Below are positions 26,802 to 36,813 of a DNA stretch of 64,000 bases, piece after piece. The notes beneath the pieces were generated by a model, which was given only the letters and a program-made list of their open reading frames with translations, searched no databases and was not told the origin of the DNA. A program made the position numbers and the translations under genes. Source of the DNA: Kangiella profundi (GTDB lineage: Bacteria; Pseudomonadota; Gammaproteobacteria; Enterobacterales; Kangiellaceae); NCBI RefSeq assembly GCF_002838765.1, contig NZ_CP025120.1, positions 1,860,001 through 1,924,000 on the forward strand. The letters run 5' to 3'. Each line of letters begins with the position of its first letter. Position 1 is the stretch's first letter.

Positions 26802-26818
26802 AATACAAAAGTCCTAAT

Positions 26819-27266
26819 TTAAAAATACAAGTTCGCTTTTAATTTCGATTGTTTTTTTGATGGGTAGCTAAGCTTTTGATTATATTCGATGACGTCAATT
26901 TTACATCTTTCAATTAACTCTAATTCATCAGAATCATCATAACTTAGAGTTAGTCCAAACAAACTAGCAGCCTTAAATTGCTAGTGACAATTTGTTAGCT
27001 CTTTCAATCTATAGTACCAACCATCAACACCGAGATGCGATGGGTGGCTTCGGATAATTTGCAACTTATCTATAAGCACAACGCCTCCATTTAAAATATA
27101 GCAGTTGAATACCCGAATTAGTTCGTAAGACTCTATTATCATTATTCTCTTTATACAAGTATCGATTCCACTCGGTAGCATGCATATTCACCAATTTTCC
27201 ACCATTGGTATTAGTGAAATGTTTTAGAACAAATTCTGAATTTCTCGGGAGCTCTACCGTCGTCAC
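26819..27266 (-). pseudogene. Broken small gene upstream of the HEPN-like gene
   Basis: A coding-like frame runs from GTG 27266 through FVLKHFTNTNGGKLVNMHATEW. It continues after a frameshift near 27130-27140 as SYELIRVFNCYILNGG and LGVDGWYYRLKELTNCH, meets an in-frame TAG at 26981-26983, and then stays open for 53 more codons (FKAASLFGLTLSYDDSDELE...LKANLYF) to TAA at 26819-26821. One frameshift and one amber codon would rebuild a ~145-residue protein immediately upstream of the HEPN-like gene. The length of open frame in AT-rich DNA and the polar/aromatic composition suggest decayed coding sequence. No family is recognised, and chance cannot be excluded. Confidence 0.45.
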
Positions 27267-27288
27267 TGTTCAGAATGACAATTTGTTA
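26985..27288. repeat. 13-bp direct repeats bracketing part of the broken gene
   Basis: TGACAATTTGTTA occurs at 26985-26997 and again at 27276-27288, in the same orientation, 278 bases apart. The left copy abuts the amber codon of the disrupted frame and the right copy lies just before its presumed start. They may be recombination or insertion scars. Confidence 0.55.
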
Positions 27289-27447
27289 CCTAACCCACTG
27301 ATTATTAATGGCCTGTCGCCTGTATGTCACCTAAATGTCGCTCATCCTTCGCGAAGATGTCGTGTTATACTTTGCATTGAGTTTTCATAATTCAGGCTCA
27401 CCGCTGAATCAGCCAGCGTTTTTACTAAACACACAAACGGATTGATT

Positions 27448-27984
27448 ATGATTGTTAGAAAATTGAGATTGAAAAGAGGTTGGTCACAAGAGCATTTAGC
27501 CGAGTTGATGGGTGTTAGCACTCGTACGATTCAGCGCATTGAACGTGGCCAGACCAAGCCCAGTCTTGAAACTCAAAAGTCATTAGCCGCTGTGTTTGAG
27601 GTTGATATAGCAACATTTGAACCGTCCATAGCTATGGACAGCACAGGAGAGCCTGATATGAACACCACCAATTCCAATGAAACAACCCAAGAAGCTGAAC
27701 AAGTTACAAAACCGAAACCAGCTGTTGAAACAGTGAGCAATGAAGAGGCAGAAGCCATGGAATACGTTAAAGGGATTAAGGACTTTTATGGACACTTATT
27801 TTTCTTCGTCACTTTTACTGTTATTTTTATTTTTACGGGGAAAATTTCTGAGATGTTAATCCCTTGGGGAGCCTGGGCATTGGGTCTTACCATTCATGGA
27901 TTGCAGGCCTTTGAAATTATCAATCTTTTCAAAATAAACTGGGAAAAGAAGATGGTGGAAAAGCGCTTAAAGAAAAAGTTGTAA
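27448..27984 (+). CDS. XRE-family regulator with C-terminal 2TM membrane domain
   Basis: From ATG 27448 (an in-frame TTG lies two codons earlier) this gives 178 residues. Residues 1-60 are an XRE/Cro helix-turn-helix: LRLKRGWSQEHLAELMGVSTRTIQRIERGQTKPS. A polar Thr/Glu-rich linker follows. The C-terminal YVKGIKDFYGHLFFFVTFTVIFIF and WGAWALGLTIHGLQAFEI...WEKKMVEKRLKKK match the 2TM domain. The protein would be a DNA-binding regulator tethered to the inner membrane, placed to sense membrane or envelope state. Its targets are unknown; the next gene, also a membrane protein, is a candidate. Confidence 0.85.
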   Translation: MIVRKLRLKRGWSQEHLAELMGVSTRTIQRIERGQTKPSLETQKSLAAVFEVDIATFEPSIAMDSTGEPDMNTTNSNETTQEAEQVTKPKPAVETVSNEEAEAMEYVKGIKDFYGHLFFFVTFTVIFIFTGKISEMLIPWGAWALGLTIHGLQAFEIINLFKINWEKKMVEKRLKKKL

Positions 27985-28039
27985 TTAGCCATGGAATTGA
28001 GCAGACTCTAGGTCTGCTCCACTTTAAAGGTCACTTTAG

Positions 28040-28426
28040 ATGAATTGGATTTTAAGCTTCATCATTCTTCTGACCGGTCACTTCCTGATTGGCTTCTGCT
28101 TTGTGTCTTTTATTAAGCCAGAAGCAACTAAACACTTCTTACGACAATTTGCCTCTTCCGCAAAAGCTCATTACATCGAACAGCTGATCCGCATTGTTAT
28201 TGGCATTTCTTTGGTTCTTAACGCTTCTCAGATGCAGCTAATGAACTTTCACCTTGTACTTGGCTGGCTTATCGTTATAACCAGTTTAGGATTATTGGGT
28301 ATTCCCTGGCGATGGCACAAAAAGTTTGCAGACAAGGTTAATCCCTGGGTGATACGTTTACTTCCTTTGTATGCGATTGGCTGTTTAATGCTCGGGAGTA
28401 TTTTGATTTATGGTGTATTGGGGTGA
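28040..28426 (+). CDS. Hypothetical four-TM membrane protein
   Basis: This 128-residue hydrophobic protein has four predicted membrane segments (~3-24, 48-62, 70-90, 104-126). The loop after TM1 holds FIKPEATKHFLRQFASSAKAHYIEQLIR; the last loop holds WRWHKKFADKVNPWV. I do not recognise a family. It lies 55 bases after the membrane-tethered XRE regulator on the same strand and may be its target or partner. Its 3' end converges on dnaE with only 16 bases between. Confidence 0.7.
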   Translation: MNWILSFIILLTGHFLIGFCFVSFIKPEATKHFLRQFASSAKAHYIEQLIRIVIGISLVLNASQMQLMNFHLVLGWLIVITSLGLLGIPWRWHKKFADKVNPWVIRLLPLYAIGCLMLGSILIYGVLG

Positions 28427-28442
28427 GCCCAGCAGATGAAAT

Positions 28443-31400
28443 CTAGTACTCTACTCTGGCATCAACACAGCCAGGAATATGCTTCAAGCTAAAGACCAAA
28501 GCGTCAACTGGCTGTACACACCAGTCTTCGCTCATGACAAAATCACCTGCTACCTGAGCCTGTTGGTATTGGAAGTTAATAACAACTGGACAGGCACCAT
28601 CGCGGTTGTGGCTAATCTTCTCTTCTAGTTCAACCAGGGTATCCGGCCCAATGATGGAGTCCGATATGGTGATAACAATTTTTTTGCAATATTGCTCACG
28701 CGCCTGTTCAAACGACATCACACTGTTGGCGCTTATACTCGTACCGCCAGAATAATCGTCATGGCGCGCTTCGCCGTCGACTACAATCACGTTGTCTCGG
28801 CTAAGAAGGTGACGGTATGTTTCAAAGGTTTCAGCATAGACAGTAACATCACAACGACCAGATTTATCATCCAGCGTCAAAATAGCCATCTTGTCGCCAC
28901 GCTTGGTGTTCATGACACGCATGCCGACAATCAAACCAACCACTCGAGCTGAGTTACCACGACCAGTCGGTTGCAGATCGCGCAGTCGAGTGATGCTCAT
29001 CTGCTTAATTTCGGGTATATAACGATCGATTGGATGTCCCGTCAGATACAAACCGAGTGTTTCTTTTTCGCCCTGAAGCACCTGCTCATCGGTCCAAGGT
29101 TTCACTCGAATATACTGATGCTGTTCAGTGGCGGTGGCTGTAACCACGCTACCAAATAAATCGTCCTGCCCCGCAGCCTGGCTTTTATTGAACTGTTCAG
29201 CAGCCTTGACGGCTTCATCAAGCGATGCCATGAGAGTCGCTCGATTTGGACCGATACGGTCCATAGCGCCAGCACGTATTAAGGCTTCCAAAGTGCGACG
29301 ATTGGCTTTCTTTAAATCAACACGACTACAGAAGTCGAATAGATCTTTGTACGGGCCATTGGCTTCTCGCTCTTTAACGATACTTTCAATCGCGCCTTCA
29401 CCCACCCCTTTAATGGCACCAATGCCATAGACGATACGACCTTCTTCATCTACCGAGAAGCGGTACTGACCTTTGTTCACATCAGGCGGAGTAATGGTTA
29501 GTCCGCTGTTCTGCGCATCTTCAACATAGGTAACAACCTTGTCGGTATTATCCATATCGGAAGACATCACGGCGGCCATAAAGGCTGCTGGATGATGTGT
29601 TTTCAGCCATGCCGTCTGGTAGGCAACCAGAGCATAGGCAGCCGAGTGCGACTTGTTGAAACCATAACCAGCGAATTTCTCTACCAAGTCGAAAATCTTC
29701 ATGGCCAGATCGCCATCTACACCATTCTTGATTGAGCCTTCTTTAAAGATACTACGCTGCTTCTCCATCTCCTCAGGTTTCTTCTTACCCATAGCACGAC
29801 GCAAAATATCCGCGCCGCCAAGCGTATAGCCTGCCAGCACCTGAGCGATCTGCATCACCTGCTCCTGATAGAGAATGATGCCGTAGGTTGGCTCAAGAAT
29901 TTCTTTTAAAGATTCATGTTGGTAATGAGGATCAGGATAAGAAACTTTCTCACGTCCGTGTTTACGATTGATGAAGTTATCAACCATGCCTGACTGCAAT
30001 GGCCCCGGACGGAACAGCGCAACCAGTGCGATAATGTCTTCAAAACGGTTTGGCTTAAGACGCTTGATCAGATCCTTCATACCTCGCGATTCGAGCTGAA
30101 ATACAGCAGTAGTATCAGCGCGTTGCAGCAAATCGAACACCTGCGGATCTTCGGTATCAATAGTTGCAATATCAATAGGTTCTTCGCCTTTCTTGGCGAT
30201 AATGGCGTTGGCTGTTTCCAATGCCCAGTCAATAATGGTCAGTGTTCGCAAACCCAAGAAGTCAAACTTCACCAGACCGGCACTTTCCACATCATCTTTA
30301 TCAAATTGAGTAACAATATTGTGGCCAGTTTCATCACAATACAGCGGTGCAAACTCTTCAAGATCATTCGGTGCTATTACCACACCACCGGCGTGCTTAC
30401 CGGCATTTCGAGTGACACCTTCCAGTTTACGGGCCAAGTCCCACATCTCACGGACATCTTCGTCTTCCTCGTATAAGCGAGGTAATTCTGGCTCCTGCTC
30501 AAACGCCTTTTCCAGCGTCATTCCCACTTCGAAAGGGATCAATTTGGCCAGCTTATCTACGAAACCATAGGGATGACTCAGCACACGACCAACATCACGT
30601 ATCACAGCCTTTGCAGCCATGGTACCGAAGGTAATAATCTGCGACACACTGTTACGACCATAACGTTCGGCAACATAATCAATCACGCGGTCGCGCCCTT
30701 CCATACAGAAGTCGACGTCAAAGTCAGGCATCGAAACACGCTCAGGATTGAGGAATCGCTCGAAAAGCAGGTCATATTCAAGAGGGTCCAGATCGGTAAT
30801 TTTCATGGCATAGGCCACCAAAGAACCGGCACCAGAACCACGACCAGGGCCAACGGGAACACCGTTGTTTTTCGACCACTGAATAAAGTCGGCAACGATC
30901 AGGAAGTAGCCCGGGAAACCCATCTGGTTGATAACGTCTAGTTCGATCTGCAAACGCTCATCATACTCTTTGCGGATTTCGGCAAAGTTCTCAGCATTAC
31001 GGTCATACAATTGATCAAGTCGTTCTTCAAGGCCGTCTTTTGAGACTTTCTCAAAGTACTGTTCAATAGTCATGCCTTCAGGAATCGGGAACTCCGGCAA
31101 GAAATACTCGCCAAGACGCATATCCAGATTACAGCGCTTAGCAATTTCCACACTGTTTTCCAGTGCTTCAGGGATATCCTGAAACAGCTCCACCATTTCG
31201 GCTTCGCTGCGCAAATACTGTTGCTCACTGTAATCTCGGGGACGACGCGGATCAGCAAGAACTCGCCCCTGATTAATGCAAACCCGAGCTTCGTGTGCAT
31301 CAAAGTCTTCTTTATGCAGGAAACGTACATCGTTAGTAGCGACAACAGGTGTGCTGGCACCCTGTGCCAACCCAATAACCTGATGGATATATTCGTTTTC

Positions 31401-31928
31401 TTGCGGGCGGCCAGTTCGCTGCAGCTCAAGATAGAAGCGATCTTTAAAATGATGATTCCAGAAACCCAGGTTCGATGCCGCATGATCCATATTGCCAGCC
31501 AGCAAGGCCTTACCCACATCCCCTTGGCGTCCACCCGACAGAATAATTAATCCTTCGGCAAACTCTGGCAGCCACTCTTTTTTGGCTAATGGTAGGCCAC
31601 GGTGCTGATTCTTAAGGTAAGCGCGGGAAATAAGATACTTGAGATTGAGGTAACCGGTATTATTCATGCACAACGCAGTGACACGAAAGTAGTCATCCTC
31701 ATCATTGGGGTTCTGAATTAATAAGTCAGCGCCTGCTATCGGCTTTATGCCCGCGGATACTGACTGAGAATAGAATTTGACCAGGCCACACATGTTCATC
31801 TGATCGGTCATGGCGATTGCCGGAATATTGTGTTCCTTGCAGTGCGCAATCAGTGGCTTAACCCGCACCACACTATCCACCATAGAGTACTCGGTATGCA
31901 TTTTGAGGTGAATAAAGCGTGGCGTCAT
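28443..31928 (-). CDS. dnaE: DNA polymerase III subunit alpha
   Basis: At 1161 residues it is almost exactly E. coli length. The N-terminal PHP domain starts [19 protein letters not shown]. The polymerase core has the catalytic Asp pair in [20 protein letters not shown] and [14 protein letters not shown], plus [15 protein letters not shown] tandem HhH region and a C-terminal OB fold ([30 protein letters not shown]) complete it. It is the replicative polymerase and works with DnaQ, encoded at 58647-59348. It is the last gene of the long rpsB-to-dnaE run but has its own likely promoter just upstream. Confidence 0.98.
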   Translation of the reverse strand: MTPRFIHLKMHTEYSMVDSVVRVKPLIAHCKEHNIPAIAMTDQMNMCGLVKFYSQSVSAGIKPIAGADLLIQNPNDEDDYFRVTALCMNNTGYLNLKYLISRAYLKNQHRGLPLAKKEWLPEFAEGLIILSGGRQGDVGKALLAGNMDHAASNLGFWNHHFKDRFYLELQRTGRPQENEYIHQVIGLAQGASTPVVATNDVRFLHKEDFDAHEARVCINQGRVLADPRRPRDYSEQQYLRSEAEMVELFQDIPEALENSVEIAKRCNLDMRLGEYFLPEFPIPEGMTIEQYFEKVSKDGLEERLDQLYDRNAENFAEIRKEYDERLQIELDVINQMGFPGYFLIVADFIQWSKNNGVPVGPGRGSGAGSLVAYAMKITDLDPLEYDLLFERFLNPERVSMPDFDVDFCMEGRDRVIDYVAERYGRNSVSQIITFGTMAAKAVIRDVGRVLSHPYGFVDKLAKLIPFEVGMTLEKAFEQEPELPRLYEEDEDVREMWDLARKLEGVTRNAGKHAGGVVIAPNDLEEFAPLYCDETGHNIVTQFDKDDVESAGLVKFDFLGLRTLTIIDWALETANAIIAKKGEEPIDIATIDTEDPQVFDLLQRADTTAVFQLESRGMKDLIKRLKPNRFEDIIALVALFRPGPLQSGMVDNFINRKHGREKVSYPDPHYQHESLKEILEPTYGIILYQEQVMQIAQVLAGYTLGGADILRRAMGKKKPEEMEKQRSIFKEGSIKNGVDGDLAMKIFDLVEKFAGYGFNKSHSAAYALVAYQTAWLKTHHPAAFMAAVMSSDMDNTDKVVTYVEDAQNSGLTITPPDVNKGQYRFSVDEEGRIVYGIGAIKGVGEGAIESIVKEREANGPYKDLFDFCSRVDLKKANRRTLEALIRAGAMDRIGPNRATLMASLDEAVKAAEQFNKSQAAGQDDLFGSVVTATATEQHQYIRVKPWTDEQVLQGEKETLGLYLTGHPIDRYIPEIKQMSITRLRDLQPTGRGNSARVVGLIVGMRVMNTKRGDKMAILTLDDKSGRCDVTVYAETFETYRHLLSRDNVIVVDGEARHDDYSGGTSISANSVMSFEQAREQYCKKIVITISDSIIGPDTLVELEEKISHNRDGACPVVINFQYQQAQVAGDFVMSEDWCVQPVDALVFSLKHIPGCVDARVEY

Positions 31929-31988
31929 AGTCTTCCGTCTGTTGGCTCTTGTCGTTATAAGATATTAATTATTGATATGAACTGACTT

Positions 31989-31994
31989 ATTATA
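31989..31994 (-). promoter_or_regulatory. Probable -10 element for dnaE
   Basis: On the minus strand a perfect TATAAT lies about 60 bases before the dnaE ATG, in the AT-rich 144-base gap after rnhB. The -35 region (CTGGAA at 17 bases) is poor. It would allow dnaE transcription independent of the upstream operon. Confidence 0.4.
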
Positions 31995-32072
31995 AAAGCC
32001 AGTGAAATTGTTTCCAGTGTTTTAATTACTTTGTTATTTTTATTAATAATTTCAAATTGTTAGTGTCGAATT

Positions 32073-32648
32073 CTAAAATTCGAGCATTTTCTGGACTGGC
32101 GCATAGGAACGACGATGAATTGGAGTGATACCTAATTTTAAAATCGCGTCACGATGCTGCTTAGTAGGGTAGCCTTTATGCTTGGCAAATCCATAACCCG
32201 GATAAACCTGTTCCATTTCAGCCATCTCAGTGTCTCGTGCAACCTTTGCCAAAATAGATGCGGCACTGATTGCCGGTTCCTTACTGTCACCCTTAATGAT
32301 AGCTTCCATTCGACAGTCCAGATCGGGGCAGTGATTTCCATCAATCAGAGCCAACTCAGGCGAATGGCTTAACGTTTCAACTGCTCTCTTCATCGCCAGC
32401 AGGCTGGCCTGTAAAATATTAATCCGATCAATTTCTTCAACTTCCGCACGAGCTATAGACCAGGCCAGAGCCTTTTCTTTTATCTCAACTACAAGAGCTT
32501 CGCGACGCTTCTCAGTTAATTTTTTAGAATCAGCCAGTCCTTCAATAGGGTTTTCGGGATCAAGGATCACCGCTGCCGCGACTACCGGTCCCGCTAAAGG
32601 ACCTCGCCCTACCTCATCAACACCTGCAACTAGAATTGTTTGTTCCAT
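32073..32648 (-). CDS. rnhB: Ribonuclease HII
   Basis: This 191-residue enzyme removes ribonucleotides misincorporated in DNA and RNA from hybrids. The active-site signature [19 protein letters not shown] carries the D-E pair at ~10-11. [13 protein letters not shown] and [11 protein letters not shown] (third Asp) follow, with [11 protein letters not shown] and [17 protein letters not shown] near the C-terminus. It sits between lpxB and dnaE as in E. coli, 27 bases after lpxB. Confidence 0.97.
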   Translation of the reverse strand: MEQTILVAGVDEVGRGPLAGPVVAAAVILDPENPIEGLADSKKLTEKRREALVVEIKEKALAWSIARAEVEEIDRINILQASLLAMKRAVETLSHSPELALIDGNHCPDLDCRMEAIIKGDSKEPAISAASILAKVARDTEMAEMEQVYPGYGFAKHKGYPTKQHRDAILKLGITPIHRRSYAPVQKMLEF

Positions 32649-32675
32649 AGATTAATTTTTATTTATGAATTAGGG

Positions 32676-33872
32676 TTAGCGTGCGTTATTCAGCCACCAC
32701 TGAGCAATCGAATTAGCAGCGTAAACATCTGCATCTTTACGCAATTTGGTGTGCCATTCTTCAAATACGACCTTAGTTTCCTGCCAGCGTTGACCATCAT
32801 CTTCAAGCCACGCCCGAACTTCTGCAAAAATATTGTCCGCAGTACATTCTTCCTGTATTAACTCCGGAATCAAAGGTTTTTTAGCCAATAAGTTTGGAAT
32901 GGCGAATGTATCAATGATCAGTAAACGTTTAAATATCTGATAACTGAAACCACCAACTTTGTATGCCACTACAGTGGGACGCTTTATCAGCATAGCTTCA
33001 AGCGTTGCAGTTCCTGAAGCCATTACAACCAAGTCACTTGCTGCCATACAATCTCTCGATTGCCCATCAAATAATTGAATATCAGGCGCATCTCGAGTTT
33101 CTTGCAACAAAGCTTCAAATTGTTGTCGGCGAGCCTGATTAGCCATCGGTGCGATAAATTGGGTACCTGGATAATAATCCTGAATCAACTTAGCTGTGTC
33201 GATAAAGTCCTGCCCAAGGAATTTCATTTCTGAGCCACGACTTCCCGGCATAATGCAGATAACACGCTTGTCAGCCGAATAAGATAGTCCTAGACGTTGT
33301 CTGGCTTCTGACTTATTCATCTCCATTGGGATCTGATCGGCCAATGGATGACCCACACAGAAATTATCAATCGCATGCCGCTGATAAATATCCTGCTCAA
33401 AAGGAAACAGGCATAACATCAGATCAGTAGCTTTTCGAATTTTAAAAATTCGTTTAGGACGCCAGGCCCAGACCGACGGGCTGACATAATGAATGGTTTT
33501 TATATTATTGGCTTTTAACTTCTTTTCCAGCCCGATATTAAACTCGGGCGCATCGATGCCGATAAACATATCCGGTGGAGACTCTATCCAGCGTTTAGCC
33601 AATTCACGACGCATTTTAAGTAATTCTGGAAGTCTTTTAAGGATTGGAACAATCCCCATCACTGCAAGAGATTCCATGGGATATAGGGATTTGCAGCCTT
33701 CGGCCTGCATCAAATCACCGGCAATGCCTTCAAACTCGGCATGAGGGAAGTGTTTTTTTAACTGTTTGATTAAGCCTGCACCCAATATATCGCCAGATGA
33801 TTCTCCGGCGATTATGGCAATCTTGGTCACTGATTCTGCTACGGTATTATCAGCAAAAGGCGATGTTTGCAT
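32676..33872 (-). CDS. lpxB: Lipid-A-disaccharide synthase
   Basis: This 398-residue GT19 glycosyltransferase joins UDP-2,3-diacylglucosamine and lipid X at the inner membrane face. Family features are IIAGESSGDILGAGLIKQLKK at the N-terminus, GIDAPEFNIGLEKKLK, HYVSPSVWAWRPKR, CLFPFEQDIY, VGHPLADQIP, LPGSR-like IMPGSRGSEM and ASGTATLEAML. The N-terminus is about 10 residues longer than in E. coli. It follows lpxA by 67 bases in the lipid A cluster. Confidence 0.97.
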   Translation of the reverse strand: MQTSPFADNTVAESVTKIAIIAGESSGDILGAGLIKQLKKHFPHAEFEGIAGDLMQAEGCKSLYPMESLAVMGIVPILKRLPELLKMRRELAKRWIESPPDMFIGIDAPEFNIGLEKKLKANNIKTIHYVSPSVWAWRPKRIFKIRKATDLMLCLFPFEQDIYQRHAIDNFCVGHPLADQIPMEMNKSEARQRLGLSYSADKRVICIMPGSRGSEMKFLGQDFIDTAKLIQDYYPGTQFIAPMANQARRQQFEALLQETRDAPDIQLFDGQSRDCMAASDLVVMASGTATLEAMLIKRPTVVAYKVGGFSYQIFKRLLIIDTFAIPNLLAKKPLIPELIQEECTADNIFAEVRAWLEDDGQRWQETKVVFEEWHTKLRKDADVYAANSIAQWWLNNAR

Positions 33873-33939
33873 CGCTATACCCCTTTATTATTTTTAACTT
33901 AAGCAGACCAGATATCTACGACAGCTTTGCTTTTAAAAC

Positions 33940-34698
33940 TTAACGCAAAATACCTCGGTTCGCATTCTGCAAAAATTCTATCATTTGTTGCACATGCGGA
34001 TCGGAACTTTCCGACATTTCAGCAATTGCTTCTTCGGTCTTCAGGGACTTACGGTAAATGGTTCTATAGGCGCGCTTGAGCTCGCTGATACTATCCGCAG
34101 AGAAGCCACGACGCTTAAGGCCTTCTGAATTAAGGCCATAGGGTGCATTTTCGGCAACCAGCACAAAAGGTGGGATATCTTTACTGATTGCACAGTCCAT
34201 ACCAATAAAGGCATGGGCGCCAATCTTACAGAACTGATGAATCTTGGCAAATCCGGAAAGAATCACATGATCACCGACATGAACATGACCAGCCAGAGTT
34301 GCGTTATTAGACATTATGATATTGTCACCCAGCACACAATCGTGTGCTATGTGGGTATAGGCCATAAACCAGCCATTATTACCGATACGCGTTTCAGAAT
34401 TATCCTGTACTGTACCTCGATGCACAGTACAGCACTCACGGAATACATTTCCATCACCAATAATGGTTCGAGTGGGCTCGCCCGCATACTTCTTATCCTG
34501 ATTTTCCTCACCAATAGAGGAAAACTGGAAGAAGCGGTTATTTTTACCAATCGTGGTATAGCTTCCAATAACAACATGAGGACCAACTACAGTCCCCGAA
34601 TCAATTGAAACCTCTTTACCAATGATTGAGTATGGGCCAATTTCTACGTCTTCAGCAATATTTGCTGATGGGTCAATAATGGCGGTTGGATGGATCAC
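33940..34698 (-). CDS. lpxA: UDP-N-acetylglucosamine acyltransferase
   Basis: From GTG 34698 this gives 252 residues, the normal LpxA length. The GTG overlaps the fabZ stop as GTGA, and AAGGA lies six bases upstream; a longer in-frame start would extend seven codons into fabZ. The left-handed beta-helix hexapeptide repeats begin [23 protein letters not shown]. The catalytic His is in [12 protein letters not shown]-terminal helical domain follows ([23 protein letters not shown]). It catalyses the first step of lipid A synthesis with acyl-ACP. Confidence 0.96.
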   Translation of the reverse strand: MIHPTAIIDPSANIAEDVEIGPYSIIGKEVSIDSGTVVGPHVVIGSYTTIGKNNRFFQFSSIGEENQDKKYAGEPTRTIIGDGNVFRECCTVHRGTVQDNSETRIGNNGWFMAYTHIAHDCVLGDNIIMSNNATLAGHVHVGDHVILSGFAKIHQFCKIGAHAFIGMDCAISKDIPPFVLVAENAPYGLNSEGLKRRGFSADSISELKRAYRTIYRKSLKTEEAIAEMSESSDPHVQQMIEFLQNANRGILR

Positions 34699-35165
34699 AC
34701 AATATCCTTCTTTGCACACATGAGTTCAGCGGAACACACTACTTTACCGTCAACGGTTGCGGTTGCAGCGAATTTCCACATATCGCGCTTGCGCTTCAAG
34801 ACAGTAACCTCCATCACCAACTGATCGCCTGGCTCAACAGGTTTTTTGAAGCGAGCGTCATCAATACCAACAAAATAAAACAAAGAGTCATCTGTTGGCA
34901 AATCTTCGGTAGTCTTAAATGCCAATATACCACTTGCCTGCGCCATTGCCTCAAGCATTAAAACCCCTGGAAATACTGGACGGTGTGGGAAGTGTCCAGG
35001 AAAGAATGGCTCGTTAACCGTAACGTTCTTGATCGCTTTCAAATACTCCCCTGCTTTGTAGTCAACCACTCGGTCAACCAACAAAAAAGGATAACGATGA
35101 GGCAAATGCTTCATTACTTCATAGATATCCATCGAATTCATTTCTGTAAAATTATTATCACTCAT
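34695..35165 (-). CDS. fabZ: 3-hydroxyacyl-ACP dehydratase FabZ
   Basis: This 156-residue hot-dog-fold enzyme dehydrates beta-hydroxyacyl-ACP in fatty acid elongation. Signature [13 protein letters not shown] contains the first conserved segment, and [23 protein letters not shown] contains the active-site His and the Glu on the central helix. The ATG overlaps the last 8 bases of lpxD, and the stop overlaps the lpxA GTG by 4 bases, so three cistrons are translationally linked. FabZ and LpxA/LpxD share beta-hydroxymyristoyl-ACP, which explains the linkage. Confidence 0.97.
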   Translation of the reverse strand: MSDNNFTEMNSMDIYEVMKHLPHRYPFLLVDRVVDYKAGEYLKAIKNVTVNEPFFPGHFPHRPVFPGVLMLEAMAQASGILAFKTTEDLPTDDSLFYFVGIDDARFKKPVEPGDQLVMEVTVLKRKRDMWKFAATATVDGKVVCSAELMCAKKDIV

Positions 35166-36204
35166 CTTTATCTTCTCTTGAGTCTTTTAGCTGTCCTAAC
35201 TCTTTTTCCAGCTGTTTTAGTTTACGCCACATCTCATCCAATTGCCTGAACCGTACGGCGCTTTTATGCCATTCCTTGTTAGACTGGAATGTTGTACCTG
35301 AAGAGTAGGCTCCAGGCTCCGTAATTGATTTATTCACAAATGTTGTAGCTGTGATATGTGCTTTATCACATATCTCGAGATGACCAATTATACTCACTCT
35401 GCCAGCTATTGTGCAGTGCTTTCCAATAGTTGTACTACCAGCAATTGCAGTACAGCCAGCTATGGCTGTGTAGTCACCAATGACAACATTGTGAGCAATA
35501 TGAATATGGTTATCGAGCTTAACCCCTGTTCCGATTATGGTGTTTTCAAGGGCACCTCGATCAATGGCTGTATGAGCACCGATTTCGACTGAGTCGCCAA
35601 CGATGACGCTACCGACCTGAGGAATCTTTACCCACACGCCTTTGTCATTGGCATATCCGAAACCATCAGACCCAATAACTGCATTAGCGTGAATAATACA
35701 ATCCTTACCTATCTCAACCGCATGATAAATAACCGTATTAGGATAGATTAAAGTGTTGGCTCCAATCTTGACCTTTTCACCCACTACCACACCAGCACCG
35801 ATAATGGCATTATCACCAATCTGAGCTCCATCCTTAATCACTGCATTAGCATCAACGGTCACATTAGCACCCAGTTGAGCTGATTCGGCGATGGTAGCAC
35901 TTGATGATACCCCCTGCTTGGGACGAGGGGTTGTATCAAAGAGCTGGGCGACTTTTGCATAACCAAGATAGGGATCTTTCATGACTAGCAAATTACCACT
36001 TAACTGCTCAGCAATAGCAGAATTAACTATCAGTGCCGAAGCATTGCTACTCTCTACATGATTTAAATATTTTTTGTCGCTGATGAAGCTCAGCTCACCT
36101 TTTTGCGCCTTATTTAACGGCGAAACCGCAGTTATTGCTAACTGCGGTTCACCTTTAAGCTCAGCGCCAATGTGCTCAGCGATTTCTTGAAGTGTCTTTT
36201 GCAA
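35158..36204 (-). CDS. lpxD: UDP-3-O-(3-hydroxymyristoyl)glucosamine N-acyltransferase
   Basis: This 348-residue enzyme has an N-terminal uridine-binding domain ([23 protein letters not shown]), a long hexapeptide-repeat beta-helix ([23 protein letters not shown]) and a C-terminal helix ([21 protein letters not shown]). The catalytic His lies in [14 protein letters not shown]. It adds the N-linked acyl chain in the third step of lipid A synthesis. It follows skp by 85 bases, the usual gammaproteobacterial order, and overlaps fabZ. Confidence 0.97.
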   Translation of the reverse strand: MQKTLQEIAEHIGAELKGEPQLAITAVSPLNKAQKGELSFISDKKYLNHVESSNASALIVNSAIAEQLSGNLLVMKDPYLGYAKVAQLFDTTPRPKQGVSSSATIAESAQLGANVTVDANAVIKDGAQIGDNAIIGAGVVVGEKVKIGANTLIYPNTVIYHAVEIGKDCIIHANAVIGSDGFGYANDKGVWVKIPQVGSVIVGDSVEIGAHTAIDRGALENTIIGTGVKLDNHIHIAHNVVIGDYTAIAGCTAIAGSTTIGKHCTIAGRVSIIGHLEICDKAHITATTFVNKSITEPGAYSSGTTFQSNKEWHKSAVRFRQLDEMWRKLKQLEKELGQLKDSREDKDE

Positions 36205-36289
36205 ACCTTTGACTACCTGAATAGACCTTTATAAAGAATAATACTACTCACTTATCAACAGGTTGCAATATTTTTAAAGCTTTATTGGC

Positions 36290-36790
36290 TTATTTTGATA
36301 ACTCAGCAAGAACCTGATCGGTTACTTCTGGTACAGAACTATCAATGTATGGTGCTGATTGACGATCTAATAAAATGTTAAAACCACCTTTTTTAGCGAC
36401 AGACTCAACAGCAGCTCTGATTTGATTGCCCAATTTAATCTGTTCTTCACGGCTACGCTTCTCAACGTCTTCCTTAAAAGCAGCTTCTTTTAACTGGAAA
36501 TCAGACATTTTTTGCTGAATCGCACGTTTTTTTTCAGTAGCTTGAGACTCAGACATAGTTGCTACGTTGTTTATATATTCAGTACGAGCAGTTTCTATTT
36601 CTTCACCCAAACGTTTCAATTCATTCTCACGTCCAGAAAACTCTTTTTTCAACTTTTGATTGATTGCATCTTTCTGTGGGACTTTAGCCATAACTTCGCC
36701 AAAGTTAATAATACCAATTTTAGTTTCTGCATTTGCCAACATCGGCACACTCAAAACAACGAATAAAAATACAGCTAATAGTTTTTTCAA
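36290..36790 (-). CDS. skp: Periplasmic chaperone Skp/OmpH
   Basis: This 166-residue protein has signal peptide MKKLLAVFLFVVLSVPMLANA. KIGIINFGEVMAKVPQKDAINQKL is followed by long helical arms (~45-130) rich in Lys and Glu, then the closing VAKKGGFNILLDRQSAPYIDSSVPEVTDQVLAEL. Skp trimers hold unfolded outer-membrane proteins on their way to the BAM complex. It sits immediately downstream of bamA (23 bases), consistent with joint function. Confidence 0.94.
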   Translation of the reverse strand: MKKLLAVFLFVVLSVPMLANAETKIGIINFGEVMAKVPQKDAINQKLKKEFSGRENELKRLGEEIETARTEYINNVATMSESQATEKKRAIQQKMSDFQLKEAAFKEDVEKRSREEQIKLGNQIRAAVESVAKKGGFNILLDRQSAPYIDSSVPEVTDQVLAELSK

Positions 36791-36813
36791 AATATTTCTC
36801 CAATAACTTTTAA

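Noticed and set aside
26960-27000. Integron attC-like site (TAACAAA / TTTGTT arms near the amber codon)
   Set aside because: The core does not fit GTTRRRY, no integrase or cassette structure is nearby, and the arms are short in AT-rich DNA.
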